Shown: positions 27,638 through 36,920, numbered from the stretch's first letter. The stretch is 64,000 nucleotides of DNA from ZC4RG30 sp035556135 (GCA_035556135.1 DATMFO010000009.1:62001-126000), one strand, 5' to 3'. Notes: a model not told the origin generated them from the sequence alone. Numbers and translations: made by a program.

Positions 27638-28836
27638 AGGTACTGCTGCTAAGCAACCTGTTCCCGACCTCCTCCGATCCGAACCGCGGCCTGTTCACCG
27701 CGCAGCTGGCCGCGGAGATGCGCGGGCACTGCGACCTGCGCGTGATGGTGCCACTGCCCTGGACTCCACAGGGTGCGCTGGCGGCCAGCATCCTGCCGGC
27801 GCGCTATCGCGAGTTCGCACTGGCAAGCAAGCAGATGCTTGTGCGCGGGGTCGAGGCACAATACCCGCGCTATCCGCTGCTGCCCCGGGTTTCAGAACGC
27901 TGGCATCCGGCGCTCATGCGCCTGACGCTGCGGCGTCGGCTGGAAAGGCTGCGGCGGGAGTTCCCGTTCGAAGTGATCCTGAGCCAGTGGCTGTACCCGG
28001 ACGGCGTCGCGGCCGTGGCGATCGGCCGGGAACTGGGCGTGCCCGTGGTGGTTTCCGGCCTGGGCTGCGACGTCAATGAGTACCTGTTCCATCCCGAGAA
28101 GCGCCAGCAGTTGCTTGAAGCGCTGCAAGGCGCCGCCGCGATCACCGTGGTTTCCTCCGAGCTCGCCGACGTGCTTTCCGGAACCGGCATTCCCGCCGGT
28201 CGCATCACGGTGATTCCCAACGGCGTGGACACAACCCGTTTTCACCCCGCCTCGCGGGAAGCAGCCCGCGCCGCGCTCGGGCTCGATGCGCAGCGTCCGC
28301 TGGTGGTTTGCGTGAGCCGGCTGAGCCCCGAGAAGGGAGTCCAGGTACTGGTCGAGGCAGTTCCCCTTCTCGCCAGGCTCAGGGCCGGCATCCACGTCGC
28401 GGTGGTGGGTGACGGACCGGAACGATCCACGCTGCTGGAGCGGATCAGCCGCGACGGCAGCGCTGATTCGATCCGCATGGTCGGCGCCGTGCCGCACGAG
28501 CAGGTTGCGACCTGGCTGGCAGCGGCCGACGTGGTGTGCATGCCCAGCCTGCGCGAGGGCCATCCCAATGCGGCGATGGAAACGCTCGCCAGCGGCCGCC
28601 CGCTGGTGGCGAGCCGTGTCGGGGCGCTGCGTTCAATGATCAACGATGGCGTCGGACGGCTGGTTCCCCCTGGCGATGCGGACGCACTGGCGCATGCGCT
28701 GGACGACGCGCTGGGCATGTCCTGGGACGAGGCCGCGATTTCGCGCACCGTGGAGGACAGCAGCTGGAGCGCCGCGGCCAAGCGCTACCTCGAAGTGCTC
28801 GCCCGCCACGCGGCGAGACCAGACAAGGCGGCGTGA
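27634..28836 (+). CDS. GT4 glycosyltransferase
   Basis: A 400-residue retaining GT-B glycosyltransferase. The N-terminal domain KVLLLSNLFPTSSDPNRG and the C-terminal donor-binding domain LVVCVSRLSPEKGVQVLVEA, VGDGPERSTL, CMPSLREGHPNAAMETLASG are clear. It starts at a GTG that overlaps the amidotransferase stop (GTGA) and its own stop overlaps the next ATG (ATGA-like), so these three plus-strand genes form one translationally coupled operon. It resembles glycosyltransferases of XrtA-type loci. Confidence 0.92.
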   Translation: MKVLLLSNLFPTSSDPNRGLFTAQLAAEMRGHCDLRVMVPLPWTPQGALAASILPARYREFALASKQMLVRGVEAQYPRYPLLPRVSERWHPALMRLTLRRRLERLRREFPFEVILSQWLYPDGVAAVAIGRELGVPVVVSGLGCDVNEYLFHPEKRQQLLEALQGAAAITVVSSELADVLSGTGIPAGRITVIPNGVDTTRFHPASREAARAALGLDAQRPLVVCVSRLSPEKGVQVLVEAVPLLARLRAGIHVAVVGDGPERSTLLERISRDGSADSIRMVGAVPHEQVATWLAAADVVCMPSLREGHPNAAMETLASGRPLVASRVGALRSMINDGVGRLVPPGDADALAHALDDALGMSWDEAAISRTVEDSSWSAAAKRYLEVLARHAARPDKAA

Positions 28837-29483
28837 TGGGCCTGCCGGCGCCCATGACGTTGTTGCGCCTGCTGGCGCCGTGCAGCGGCGGACGCGTGCG
28901 CTTCAGGCTGCAGCCCCGACGGCAGCTGGCCCTGACCTTCGACGACGGCCCGCACCCTGACACGACACCACCGATACTCGATGCACTGGCTGCTGCCGGC
29001 GCGCACGCGACCTTCTTTGTCCAGGGCAGCGCGGCAGCCACGGCGCCGCACATCATCCGGCGGGCTCACAGCGAAGGACATTGCATCGCCTCGCACGGCA
29101 TGACCCATGTGTCGGCGCGCCGGCAACCTGCGGCGGAGGCGGTGGCCAATGCGACGCAGTGCCACGACCTGCTGCAGCAGGTGCTCGGCGCGGAGCTGCC
29201 GCGACTTTACCGGCCACCCTATGGCGAACTGTCCCTCGGTGCGCTGCGCGGACTGCTGGCATCGGAATTCCGCCTGGAATTCTGGAGCCGCGACAGCCTG
29301 GACTCGTTCGTGGATTCCGCGGCGGAGCTCCGGCACCGCTTCACGCAGTCACCGCCCGCCGACGGCGACATCCTGCTGTTCCACGACGACTACCGCCTCA
29401 CGGCAGAGGCACTGCCGGACCTGCTTCGCCAGATCAGGGCTGCCGGGTTCGCCACCGTCCGCATGGACGGGGAAACTAGCTGA
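28836..29483 (+). CDS. Polysaccharide deacetylase (NodB domain)
   Basis: 215 residues, nearly all a NodB catalytic domain: LALTFDDGPHPDTTPPILDA (first catalytic Asp), CIASHGMTHVS (zinc-binding His pair), RLYRPPYGELS, and LLFHDDYRLTAEALP. There is no signal peptide. This is a second deacetylase, different from the DUF3473 type at the left of the locus. The ATG overlaps the upstream stop (TGATG); a GTG one codon earlier is possible. The 3' end overlaps the convergent GT4 gene by 8 bp. Confidence 0.9.
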   Translation: MGLPAPMTLLRLLAPCSGGRVRFRLQPRRQLALTFDDGPHPDTTPPILDALAAAGAHATFFVQGSAAATAPHIIRRAHSEGHCIASHGMTHVSARRQPAAEAVANATQCHDLLQQVLGAELPRLYRPPYGELSLGALRGLLASEFRLEFWSRDSLDSFVDSAAELRHRFTQSPPADGDILLFHDDYRLTAEALPDLLRQIRAAGFATVRMDGETS

Positions 29484-30693
29484 GAGGACCGGCCGCGGTC
29501 GCCTCGTCGAGCCTTCCAAGGATGCGCCTTGCGGCGTTGGTCCAGGTATAGGTTTCCGTGAGCATCGCATAGCCCGCGTCAGCCAGCTTGCGCCCGCTGT
29601 CGGGATGGTCGACCACCCGCGCCAGGGCAGCGGCAGCTTCCGCGACGTCCAGTGGCGTGAACAATTCGGCCGTGACGCCGTGCTCGTGCACGTCTTCGAT
29701 GGGTGGCAACCGCGGCAGCACCAGCGGCATGCGCAGCGCCATCATCTCGAACATCACGATGGGTGAGCCGAAGTCGTTCGAGTGCGGCAGCATGCCAACA
29801 TCGAAGGTCTGGATGTAGTCGTAGACTTCGGCGCGCGGGATGGCGCCGGTGAGCTGCACGTCGCCGCGGAATGGCGAGGACTCCAGTCGTGCCGTGAGCC
29901 CGGCGATCGCCGGGCCGGCGCCCACCAGGCAGAGCCTGAGGAAGGGCCGGGTTCGTCGCAGGTCCTCGAACACCTGCAGCATCAGGTCCAGCCGGTCCCA
30001 GTGGTCGAACCAGCCCGCGAATCCAATCACCGTCTCGTCCCGGTAGCCAAGATGCGCCCGCATCTGCTCGCGTGAGCGCGCAAGGCGCAGGCGACCCACG
30101 TCGAAACCGTTCGGCACCACGGCAAGACGCGCCGGATGGAGGCCAGCTCCAAGCAGCAGGCGCCCGAGGCTGGATGAGACGGCGTGCACGGCCGTGCAGC
30201 GCCGCAGCAGGAACTTCTCGAAGCTCGCACACAGCCTCGGGAACGACTGGTGGCGGGCGCGGTTGCGGATGCCGCAGGCTTCATTGGCCTCGAGCAGGAA
30301 GCGGCAACCTGCCTGTCGCGCCGCGATGGCTCCGGCAACCAGGTAGAACGCATAACGCTCGAACACCAGGTCGTAGGAGCCGTCACGCAGGGCGCGGCGC
30401 AGCCGCAGGAAGGCCGGCACGTTGTAGATGATCTCGCCCACTTCGAACAGCCAGTTCGGCATGTACAGGCTGACCATCTTCCAGGCCGACGCCCAGCCGC
30501 GCGTGCGGGTGCGCGCCTTGTCCACCGGAACCGAGGCACCGGCGCTGAAAGGATCCACGCCGGGCGGGGAGAGTACGTCCACGGTGTGGCCCAGGCCGCG
30601 CAGTGCCGTCACGATGCTGACGATGTGATTGCCTTCTGCGCCGCGACCCTGGGTGCGGTGGTGGTAAAGGATTCTCAGCGGGCGTGGACTCAC
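29476..30693 (-). CDS. GT4 glycosyltransferase
   Basis: A 405-residue GT-B glycosyltransferase. N-terminal LRILYHHRTQGRGAEGNHIV and C-terminal VIGFAGWFDHWDRLDLMLQV, LVGAGPAIAGL, DVGMLPHSNDFGSPIVMFEM and LTETYTW mark the two domains. It is the last gene of the Wzy operon. The GTG start overlaps the stop of the preceding gene (GTGA). Donor specificity cannot be told. Confidence 0.9.
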   Translation of the reverse strand: MSPRPLRILYHHRTQGRGAEGNHIVSIVTALRGLGHTVDVLSPPGVDPFSAGASVPVDKARTRTRGWASAWKMVSLYMPNWLFEVGEIIYNVPAFLRLRRALRDGSYDLVFERYAFYLVAGAIAARQAGCRFLLEANEACGIRNRARHQSFPRLCASFEKFLLRRCTAVHAVSSSLGRLLLGAGLHPARLAVVPNGFDVGRLRLARSREQMRAHLGYRDETVIGFAGWFDHWDRLDLMLQVFEDLRRTRPFLRLCLVGAGPAIAGLTARLESSPFRGDVQLTGAIPRAEVYDYIQTFDVGMLPHSNDFGSPIVMFEMMALRMPLVLPRLPPIEDVHEHGVTAELFTPLDVAEAAAALARVVDHPDSGRKLADAGYAMLTETYTWTNAARRILGRLDEATAAGPLS

Positions 30694-31817
30694 CGGATCG
30701 CCTCGCCATGTGCCAGCCCCTTGATGATCCCGTACATCTCCCAGGCCGTCACATAGCGCAGGGTGACGCCCGGGGCATCGCGATACTGGCGCTCCAGTTC
30801 GGTCCACATCAGGTCCAGGTCGCCCCCCAGCAGCGAATCCATGGTTGGATCCTCGGCGCCGTGGGTATGCAGCTTGATGAAGACGTGCTGCCCGGCGCCG
30901 GGGATGCGCGGCGCCAGCCTGGACCAGAGGGATACACGCTCCGGAGTCGGCCGCGCGTCGGCGGATATCTCGGCATTCTCGATGCGCGGCACCACACCGA
31001 GCTTGCGGGAACGCCAGTTCAGTCCCAGCGGCCCCTGCACGATCAGCAGTTCCTCCGGCCGGGCCCAGTCGCCCGTGACCAGCTGGCGCCCGGTGTCGTG
31101 GGACTTGCGGCAACCGTCACGCCCCCGGGCGAAGTAGATGGAATTGATCGTGCGCGTCTGCGTGTCGCTGGGGGCGGAAGGCAGGGTGAAGTCGGCGACA
31201 CAGCCGGTGTCGACCAGCACCTTCAGTTCGTTGTCGACGCCGCACCAGCGGCCATCGGGCCGGGAATTGTCGAGGGCCCAGTTGCCGTGCACGAAGCAGT
31301 ACGGGATGCGGCCATCCGGTCCGGTCGGGCGCAGCAACAGCCCGTGGCGGTGGTGCAGTACGTCAACGAAGCCGAGCAGCGCGGCGGCCAGCTTGTCGGC
31401 CGTATCCCCGTCGTGGTGATAGTGGACGTCCACATCGCCGAAGCCGCGCCTTGTCAGCTCCGCGAGCTGGTCGAGCACCGCGGCATCGTATTCCTCGATG
31501 GGATAGAAGTGCGTGTGCTGGGGATGGCGGCCGGTGCTGTCCGCATGCCGGGCCGCTATCAGCGGATATTCCCTGCACCAACGCTCCACGCGCGCTGCAG
31601 CCCTGGCGGGCTCGGCCTTGCCGCCGAAGGGTTCGAAGTGATCTGCCACGGCGACGTACACGGTGGTGCCGGGCGACAGCGCGCCTTGCGGGGCGGGCCG
31701 ATGGCGCAGGTACGACGGCAGCCAGTAGTGCATGTTGCGGCTGCGGATGCCGATGAAGATGAGCGCGGCCAGCGCCAGCAATACAGCCGCAGCCCCCGAC
31801 AACACCACGACTGTCAC
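30690..31817 (-). CDS. Unrecognised membrane-anchored protein rich in metal-ligand-like motifs
   Basis: 375 residues with one N-terminal membrane segment (VVVLSGAAAVLLALAALIF), the rest probably periplasmic. I do not recognise a named family. Several His/Asp clusters resemble carbohydrate-deacetylase metal sites: VAVADHFEPFGG, THFYPIEEYD, VHYHHDGDTADKL, CFVHGNWALDNS and KLHTHGAEDP. A deacetylase-like or esterase-like TIM-barrel is a reasonable guess, not shown. It is embedded by GTGA overlaps in an EPS operon between a GT2 and a GT4, so it probably modifies the polymer. Confidence 0.7.
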   Translation of the reverse strand: MTVVVLSGAAAVLLALAALIFIGIRSRNMHYWLPSYLRHRPAPQGALSPGTTVYVAVADHFEPFGGKAEPARAAARVERWCREYPLIAARHADSTGRHPQHTHFYPIEEYDAAVLDQLAELTRRGFGDVDVHYHHDGDTADKLAAALLGFVDVLHHRHGLLLRPTGPDGRIPYCFVHGNWALDNSRPDGRWCGVDNELKVLVDTGCVADFTLPSAPSDTQTRTINSIYFARGRDGCRKSHDTGRQLVTGDWARPEELLIVQGPLGLNWRSRKLGVVPRIENAEISADARPTPERVSLWSRLAPRIPGAGQHVFIKLHTHGAEDPTMDSLLGGDLDLMWTELERQYRDAPGVTLRYVTAWEMYGIIKGLAHGEAIR

Positions 31818-32983
31818 CGCGCCGCCTTCGCCCACAGCGTGGACTGCCCGCCCCTGAAACAGCGGACCATGGCCGCCACGGCGGCAATGTTCATCAGCAG
31901 GAAATAGAAAGGCACGTAGAAAGGCGTCGGCCTCATGCCTGCCCTGTTCAGTCCCCAGCCCACGGCTGCGAGGGCGTAGAAGGCGACCTGCGCCAGCAGC
32001 AGCGCCCGCAGCACGCTGCCGGGGGCGGACGCGATCGCACTTCCGGCGAGCGCGAGCAGCAGGAACAGTGGCATGGTCCACCGCAAAATCTTGTGGCTGA
32101 CGAACTTGAGCGCGAACGACGGGGAGGAGCAGATCGCGCGCCACTCCCGGCGCAGGTCCTGCAGGCCGCCCGCTATCATGCGGACCTTGGTGCGGTAATC
32201 CTCGAGCATGGTGAGCGAGGCCTCCTCGGTAGCGGTCGCACGCGGCTCATACACCACGGCCCCACCCTGCTCCACGATGCGCAGGGTAAGGAAAAGGTCG
32301 TCATTCACCACGCCAGGGGGAATCGGCACATACGCGTCGCGACGCAACGCGAAGACCTCGCCATCGGCAGTCACGGTGCCGCCCAGCCCGCTTTCCGCGG
32401 CCTTGATGCGTGATTCATATCGCCAGTAGAGTCCGTCGCCGCCACTGGCCGCGCGCTCCCTGGAAGCCACGATGCGCTTGGCGCCCGAGACACCCGCCAC
32501 TCCGGGCTGCGCCAGGCGTGCGACAAGCAGGCGGATGGCGTCCGTCGAGTAGTCGTTGTTGGCGTCGGACAACACCAGCACGTCGGCCTGCGCCGCGGCC
32601 ACCGCGCGGTTGAGGGCATGCCCCTTGCCGCGCCGCACGGGGTCGAAGAGGCAGGTGACCCGCTCGTCCGCGAAGGCGCGCACCCGCTCCGCAGTCGCAT
32701 CGCTGGATCCGTCGGCAACGACGATGATCGACAGCAGCCCGGGCGGATAGTCCAGCGCCAGACTGTTGCGGAGCTTCGCGGCGATCACCTTCTCCTCGTT
32801 ATATGCAGCGATCACCATGGCTACGCGCGGCAGGCCCGGGGGCGCAGGGTGCGGACGCTGGCCGCGCAATGTGGCCAGCAGGATCACCAGCAGCGGGTAG
32901 CCGACGAAGTGGTAGGCGCCTGCACCCAATCCCACCCAGGCGGCAACCGCCGCCGCGTGCGTGACGGCGTCCATGGAAGTCAC
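31814..32983 (-). CDS. GT2 glycosyltransferase, membrane-bound processive type
   Basis: 389 residues with an N-terminal membrane segment (AAWVGLGAGAYHFVGYPLLVI) and two to three C-terminal ones. The catalytic domain has RVAMVIAAYNEEKVIAAKL, IIVVADGSSDATAERV, LVLSDANNDYSTDAIRLL and VNDDLFLTLRIVEQGG. This architecture matches cellulose-synthase/IcaA-like or NodC-like transferases. GTG start overlapping the preceding stop; an ATG three codons later is also possible. It lies mid-operon. Confidence 0.9.
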   Translation of the reverse strand: MTSMDAVTHAAAVAAWVGLGAGAYHFVGYPLLVILLATLRGQRPHPAPPGLPRVAMVIAAYNEEKVIAAKLRNSLALDYPPGLLSIIVVADGSSDATAERVRAFADERVTCLFDPVRRGKGHALNRAVAAAQADVLVLSDANNDYSTDAIRLLVARLAQPGVAGVSGAKRIVASRERAASGGDGLYWRYESRIKAAESGLGGTVTADGEVFALRRDAYVPIPPGVVNDDLFLTLRIVEQGGAVVYEPRATATEEASLTMLEDYRTKVRMIAGGLQDLRREWRAICSSPSFALKFVSHKILRWTMPLFLLLALAGSAIASAPGSVLRALLLAQVAFYALAAVGWGLNRAGMRPTPFYVPFYFLLMNIAAVAAMVRCFRGGQSTLWAKAAR

Positions 32984-34473
32984 GGGGACATGGCGCCGCG
33001 CAGGTCGCGCGCCACCCGGTTGATCCGCTCCATGGCACCCCGGTCGTCCGCGCCGTAGGCATACCGCAGGCCGATGTGATGGAGGAACATCGCCGCCAGC
33101 GACTCCCAGGCGTGGCGCGCGGTCATATGGAACCGTGCCATGTAGTTCCGGACGTATTGTGCGGCCATCGGACTCCAGGCATGGGGCATGCCCCGTGAAA
33201 GAACCTCGAGAATGTCATCGGAGCTGCCCAGCGTGATCTCCCGGTAGCCGATGAGGTACAGCAGGTCGACCATCGGCAGGCCTGCTTCGCAGGCCAGCTC
33301 CCAGTCTATGACAGCTTGCACGGCACGAGTCCGCCGGTCGAAGACCAGGTTCTCAAGTTTGAAGTCCCCGTGCGACCACACGATGGCGCGTGGCTGGCCA
33401 TCCGAGACGCTGTCCAGCAGGGTCTGCCGCAGCCCGGACAGCGTGGCGGATGCCGCTGGATAGCGCGCCACTGCTGCACGCGCAGCGCGATCCACTGCAT
33501 CTTCCAGGAGCCCGTTGCCCAACGGCGCCATGCGCAGGGATTGTTCGTTGAATCGCACCAGCACTTCAAAGGCGGCATCGAACAGACGTGACATGTGCGG
33601 CACTGGCAGGTCCACGGTCACGCCGTCGAACGCCTGCATGCTGAATGCGGGCCTGCCGCGGAAAAGGATTTCCTCGCGGAAACCCGGCACCAGCCGGGCA
33701 ATGTCCAGGCCGGCGCGGGACAGCCGGTCCAGGATGCCGAACTCGGTGCGCCGGCGTTCCACGGTCAGCAGGTCGCCGGGCAGCACGTGCATGCGCGCCC
33801 CGGTACCGCGCGGCTGGTAGAAACTCTTGGCGGGATTGATGATGAAGCGTTCGAATTTGCCGTCGGTCGCGCCCGGATCCAGTTCCTGGAGCGCCGGGGC
33901 CTGCAACATGCAGCGCGAGGCAACCACCACCTGCGCCGGCGCGAGCCAGCGCGCACCCGGCCCGAACAGGACTTCCTTGGCAGACTCGGCGCGGCGCCAG
34001 GAATTGCGCGCCGAGCGATACCCTGCAGCGGGCAGGATTTCCGAGATGCTTCCGCGATCGCACATCGCAGCCCACGTCCTCTGGTACGTGAAACCGCGCT
34101 GCCTCAGGAGGCCGAGCATCCTGCGCAACAGCTGCGGCCGGCTGCTCCAGCCGGTGTCCCCGGCATCCAGGTACAGCAATCCATCCGGCGCCAGGACCCG
34201 GGCGCACTCATCCAGCAACGCCTGTGCGGTGCCGGGAAACCAGTCCGCCCCCAGCATCCGGCACAGCACCATGTCGAATCCGCCGGCAGGCCCGGGAATG
34301 GCGGGATCGTCCGGCTCCACCACGTGGCGGGTCACATGGGCATCCATGAAGTACGCGAGCGGCGCCGCCGAGTCGCGCGCCGGCGTGTCCACGCACAGCA
34401 CGCGGGCGCCCTGCGGCTCCCGCGACAGCAGGTGCAGCCAGCCGGTGTTCCGGTCGGGAGCCGGCGCCGTCAT
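32980..34473 (-). CDS. Fusion: SAM-methyltransferase-like domain + aminoglycoside phosphotransferase-like kinase
   Basis: 497 residues in two halves. Residues about 1-180 look like a class I methyltransferase: GARVLCVDTPARDSAAPLA, FDMVLCRMLGADWFPGTAQ, ECARVLAPDGLLYLDAGD. Residues about 210-490 carry the APH/choline-kinase signature AIVWSHGDFKLENLVFDRR (HxDxxxxN catalytic loop) and AVIDWELACEAGLPMVDLLY (metal-binding Asp). Both activities could decorate a polysaccharide or its lipid carrier; the substrates are unknown. The start overlaps the GT4 stop (ATGA). Confidence 0.78.
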   Translation of the reverse strand: MTAPAPDRNTGWLHLLSREPQGARVLCVDTPARDSAAPLAYFMDAHVTRHVVEPDDPAIPGPAGGFDMVLCRMLGADWFPGTAQALLDECARVLAPDGLLYLDAGDTGWSSRPQLLRRMLGLLRQRGFTYQRTWAAMCDRGSISEILPAAGYRSARNSWRRAESAKEVLFGPGARWLAPAQVVVASRCMLQAPALQELDPGATDGKFERFIINPAKSFYQPRGTGARMHVLPGDLLTVERRRTEFGILDRLSRAGLDIARLVPGFREEILFRGRPAFSMQAFDGVTVDLPVPHMSRLFDAAFEVLVRFNEQSLRMAPLGNGLLEDAVDRAARAAVARYPAASATLSGLRQTLLDSVSDGQPRAIVWSHGDFKLENLVFDRRTRAVQAVIDWELACEAGLPMVDLLYLIGYREITLGSSDDILEVLSRGMPHAWSPMAAQYVRNYMARFHMTARHAWESLAAMFLHHIGLRYAYGADDRGAMERINRVARDLRGAMSP

Positions 34474-35564
34474 CCTGCGCGCTCCCGGTACAGGGCCTCA
34501 TAGGCAGAAACCATCTTTTCCATGCCGAAAAGCCCACGCGCGCGCGCATGACCGGCATTTCCCATCTGCTTCCGCAACGCACCGTCACTGGCGAGACGCT
34601 GGATGGCATTGCTGAATGCGGCCTCGTCACCGGCGGGAACCAGCAGCCCGTTCAGGCCGTGCTCCACCAGCGCCGGCACGCCGCCCACCTCGGTGGCAAT
34701 CACCGCCCGCCCGTTGGTCATGGCTTCCAGCAGCGACATGGGAATTCCCTCGGACAGCGAGCTGAGCAACATCACGTCCGCGCCGCGGATCAGCGGATCC
34801 GTGTCGGTGCGGAATCCCAGGAAGCTGATACGTGCGCCCAGCTGGAATCCTGCGGCAAGCTGTTCGAGCATGCCGCGCTCCGGACCATCCCCCACTATCA
34901 CCAGCCGGGCCGCGGGTAACGACCTGCTGGCGTCGGCAAAGGCCCGGATCATCAGCTGGAGGTTCTTCACCGGCGCGAGCCGGCAAACGGCGATGAAGAC
35001 CACTGCAGCCGGATCGGCGTGGCCCGGTTCCGGCGGCACGGCCTCGACGGCCACGCCATTGGCTATCGAGCGGGTTGCTTCAAGGGGAATGCCGACCTCT
35101 GCAGCCACGTGGCGGCGCAGGTCCTCCGATACACATACGATGTGCGCCCGGCCCGCCATGCGGCGCTCGAAAAAGTGGCGCATGCCGCGCTTGGCGCGCG
35201 CCCATGATCCTTCGCCGCCGGTCATGTAGAGGCCATGCACGGTATGCACGTTGACGCTTGTGCCGGACAACCGGGACGCGAGCATCGCATCGAGGAACAC
35301 GCCCCAGTCATGTGTGTGGATGACGTCTGGCCGCTCACGTCGGAGCAGGCGCACAAGACGCACCAGCGCGGCGGGATCCGCTCCCTCGCGCTTGCCGATG
35401 GCATGCCAGGGCACCGAAGGACTAAGCTGCTGCGCCAGGGCACCGCCCTGCTTCAGGCAGACCACCGACACCTGGTGCTCCCGCGCCAGCGCATTGGCCA
35501 GTGTGACGACGACACGTTCGGCGCCGCCGACCTCCAGCGATTCGGTCACCTGGATTATCCGCAT
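34470..35564 (-). CDS. GT4 glycosyltransferase
   Basis: A 364-residue GT-B glycosyltransferase. The N-terminus MRIIQVTESLEVGGAERVVV and the EPDVIHTHDW-type segment (RPDVIHTHDWGVFLDAMLAS) are typical, as is the C-terminal VFIAVCRLAPVKNLQLMIRA, VIVGDGPERGMLEQL and SLSEGIPMSLLEAMTNG with its ExxxxxxE pair. It lies 12 bp after the wzy-like gene stop in the same operon and overlaps the next gene by ATGA. Confidence 0.93.
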   Translation of the reverse strand: MRIIQVTESLEVGGAERVVVTLANALAREHQVSVVCLKQGGALAQQLSPSVPWHAIGKREGADPAALVRLVRLLRRERPDVIHTHDWGVFLDAMLASRLSGTSVNVHTVHGLYMTGGEGSWARAKRGMRHFFERRMAGRAHIVCVSEDLRRHVAAEVGIPLEATRSIANGVAVEAVPPEPGHADPAAVVFIAVCRLAPVKNLQLMIRAFADASRSLPAARLVIVGDGPERGMLEQLAAGFQLGARISFLGFRTDTDPLIRGADVMLLSSLSEGIPMSLLEAMTNGRAVIATEVGGVPALVEHGLNGLLVPAGDEAAFSNAIQRLASDGALRKQMGNAGHARARGLFGMEKMVSAYEALYRERAG

Positions 35565-35576
35565 CGGCCCGCGACC

Positions 35577-36920
35577 CTATCCGAGGTAGAAGATCACGAA
35601 GACCTGCATCATCACCAGGAAACCCACGACACCACCGCCGATGAACATCAGGTCGCGCTTTTCGGCGCGCACCGGTTCGGGCTGGTAGCGCCCCACCGCC
35701 GCACAGACAGCCAGCAGCAGGTACCAGGTTTCATACTCAAGCGTGACGAACATCGCGCTGATGAGGTACCCGAGGATCGACAGGATCATCGCCACGTAGA
35801 AGTCCCTTTCCTTCGGGTCTTCCGTGCGCCGCCAGGCGAGTACCAGGGACTTGATGGCGAAATAGATCATCCCGAACCAGATGAACAGGCCGACCATGCC
35901 CATCTCGCCGCCGATTTCCACGGCCGAATTGTGCGCAATCAGCTTCGACGTGTAGGCGCGGAAGTTGCCGCGGCCGATGCCGAAGGCCGGATCCTGCTTC
36001 ACCATGTCCAGGCCCTGCGCCCACATCTCGACCCGGTATTGGGTCGAGTTGCTGGAGTCGCGTACCGTGGTGAGGTGCGAGGGCGCTGCGCTGAACAGCA
36101 GCGCGACCACTGACCCGAACATCACCAGGTGCTTGATGGACACTCCCGACTTCAGCGCAATGAAGATTCCCAGGGTGGCGGCCGTGGCCAGCAACCCGCC
36201 GCGCGAGCCGATGAAATAGATGGCGACCATGTAGAGGGCCGTCAGCAGGAGGGCGAAGAGCCGTGTCGCGCCTGTGTAGCCCCGGCCGAGCTTGATGATC
36301 AGGAACGGCAGGGCAATGGAGAAGAGCACGGCGAAGACACCCGGCCCGTCGAAGATGCCCACCCACCGCGCGCGCCCCTTGCCCCCGGCGGCCAGCACTT
36401 CCGGATCGATCCACGAGAATGTCTGCCCTGCCCAGCCCCTGCCGTCAGGGCTGAACCGGTGGAACATGACCTCCACCGCCAGGACCGTGACCAGAAACAC
36501 GATGAACCCCATCATGCGGCGCGCGGCCCTCGGGTCCGGCAGCAGCGCCACCACAAGCTTGAACAGGATGAACCACTTGAAGTAGTTGACGAGGTGCGCC
36601 GTGCTTTCTGGCGTCAGGTTGCTCAGCACGGCGCCGGCAGCCATCCAGATGACGAAGAGCAGGAACAGCCCGTCGTGGATCGAGAAGCGCAGCAGTTGCG
36701 CCAGGCGACCCGACAACACCACGGTGATGAACAACAGCGGTATTGCGATGAAGTCGGTGGGCAGGTTCACCAGGGGCCCGAGCCAGAGCTGCGGCGCCAT
36801 GATCAGCGTGACGAGGTAGAACCCTATGGCGAACACGATGGACTGCCCTGTGAAACCCGGATGGAGGCGTGGCTGGAGGGCGCAGATGGTTGCCCATGCC
36901 GGCCTGCGCCACGTTGACAT
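35577..36920 (-). CDS. O-antigen ligase/polymerase-type membrane protein (Wzy/WaaL family)
   Basis: A 447-residue polytopic inner-membrane protein with about twelve membrane segments. The Wzy_C/O-antigen ligase domain is visible at AIYFIGSRGGLLATAATLGIF, QYRVEMWAQGLDMVKQDPAFGIGRGNFR and LIAHNSAVEIGGEMGMVGLF. The conserved Arg/Gly and periplasmic HNS segment are family hallmarks. It most likely polymerises EPS repeat units. It is the first gene of a six-gene minus-strand operon; the chosen ATG removes a non-proteinlike upstream stretch. Confidence 0.9.
   Translation of the reverse strand: MSTWRRPAWATICALQPRLHPGFTGQSIVFAIGFYLVTLIMAPQLWLGPLVNLPTDFIAIPLLFITVVLSGRLAQLLRFSIHDGLFLLFVIWMAAGAVLSNLTPESTAHLVNYFKWFILFKLVVALLPDPRAARRMMGFIVFLVTVLAVEVMFHRFSPDGRGWAGQTFSWIDPEVLAAGGKGRARWVGIFDGPGVFAVLFSIALPFLIIKLGRGYTGATRLFALLLTALYMVAIYFIGSRGGLLATAATLGIFIALKSGVSIKHLVMFGSVVALLFSAAPSHLTTVRDSSNSTQYRVEMWAQGLDMVKQDPAFGIGRGNFRAYTSKLIAHNSAVEIGGEMGMVGLFIWFGMIYFAIKSLVLAWRRTEDPKERDFYVAMILSILGYLISAMFVTLEYETWYLLLAVCAAVGRYQPEPVRAEKRDLMFIGGGVVGFLVMMQVFVIFYLG

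Noticed and set aside
36914..36919. TTGACA as -35 of the riboswitch-1 transcript
   Set aside because: The hexamer lies partly over the start of the wzy-like gene and no suitable -10 is found 16-18 bp downstream.
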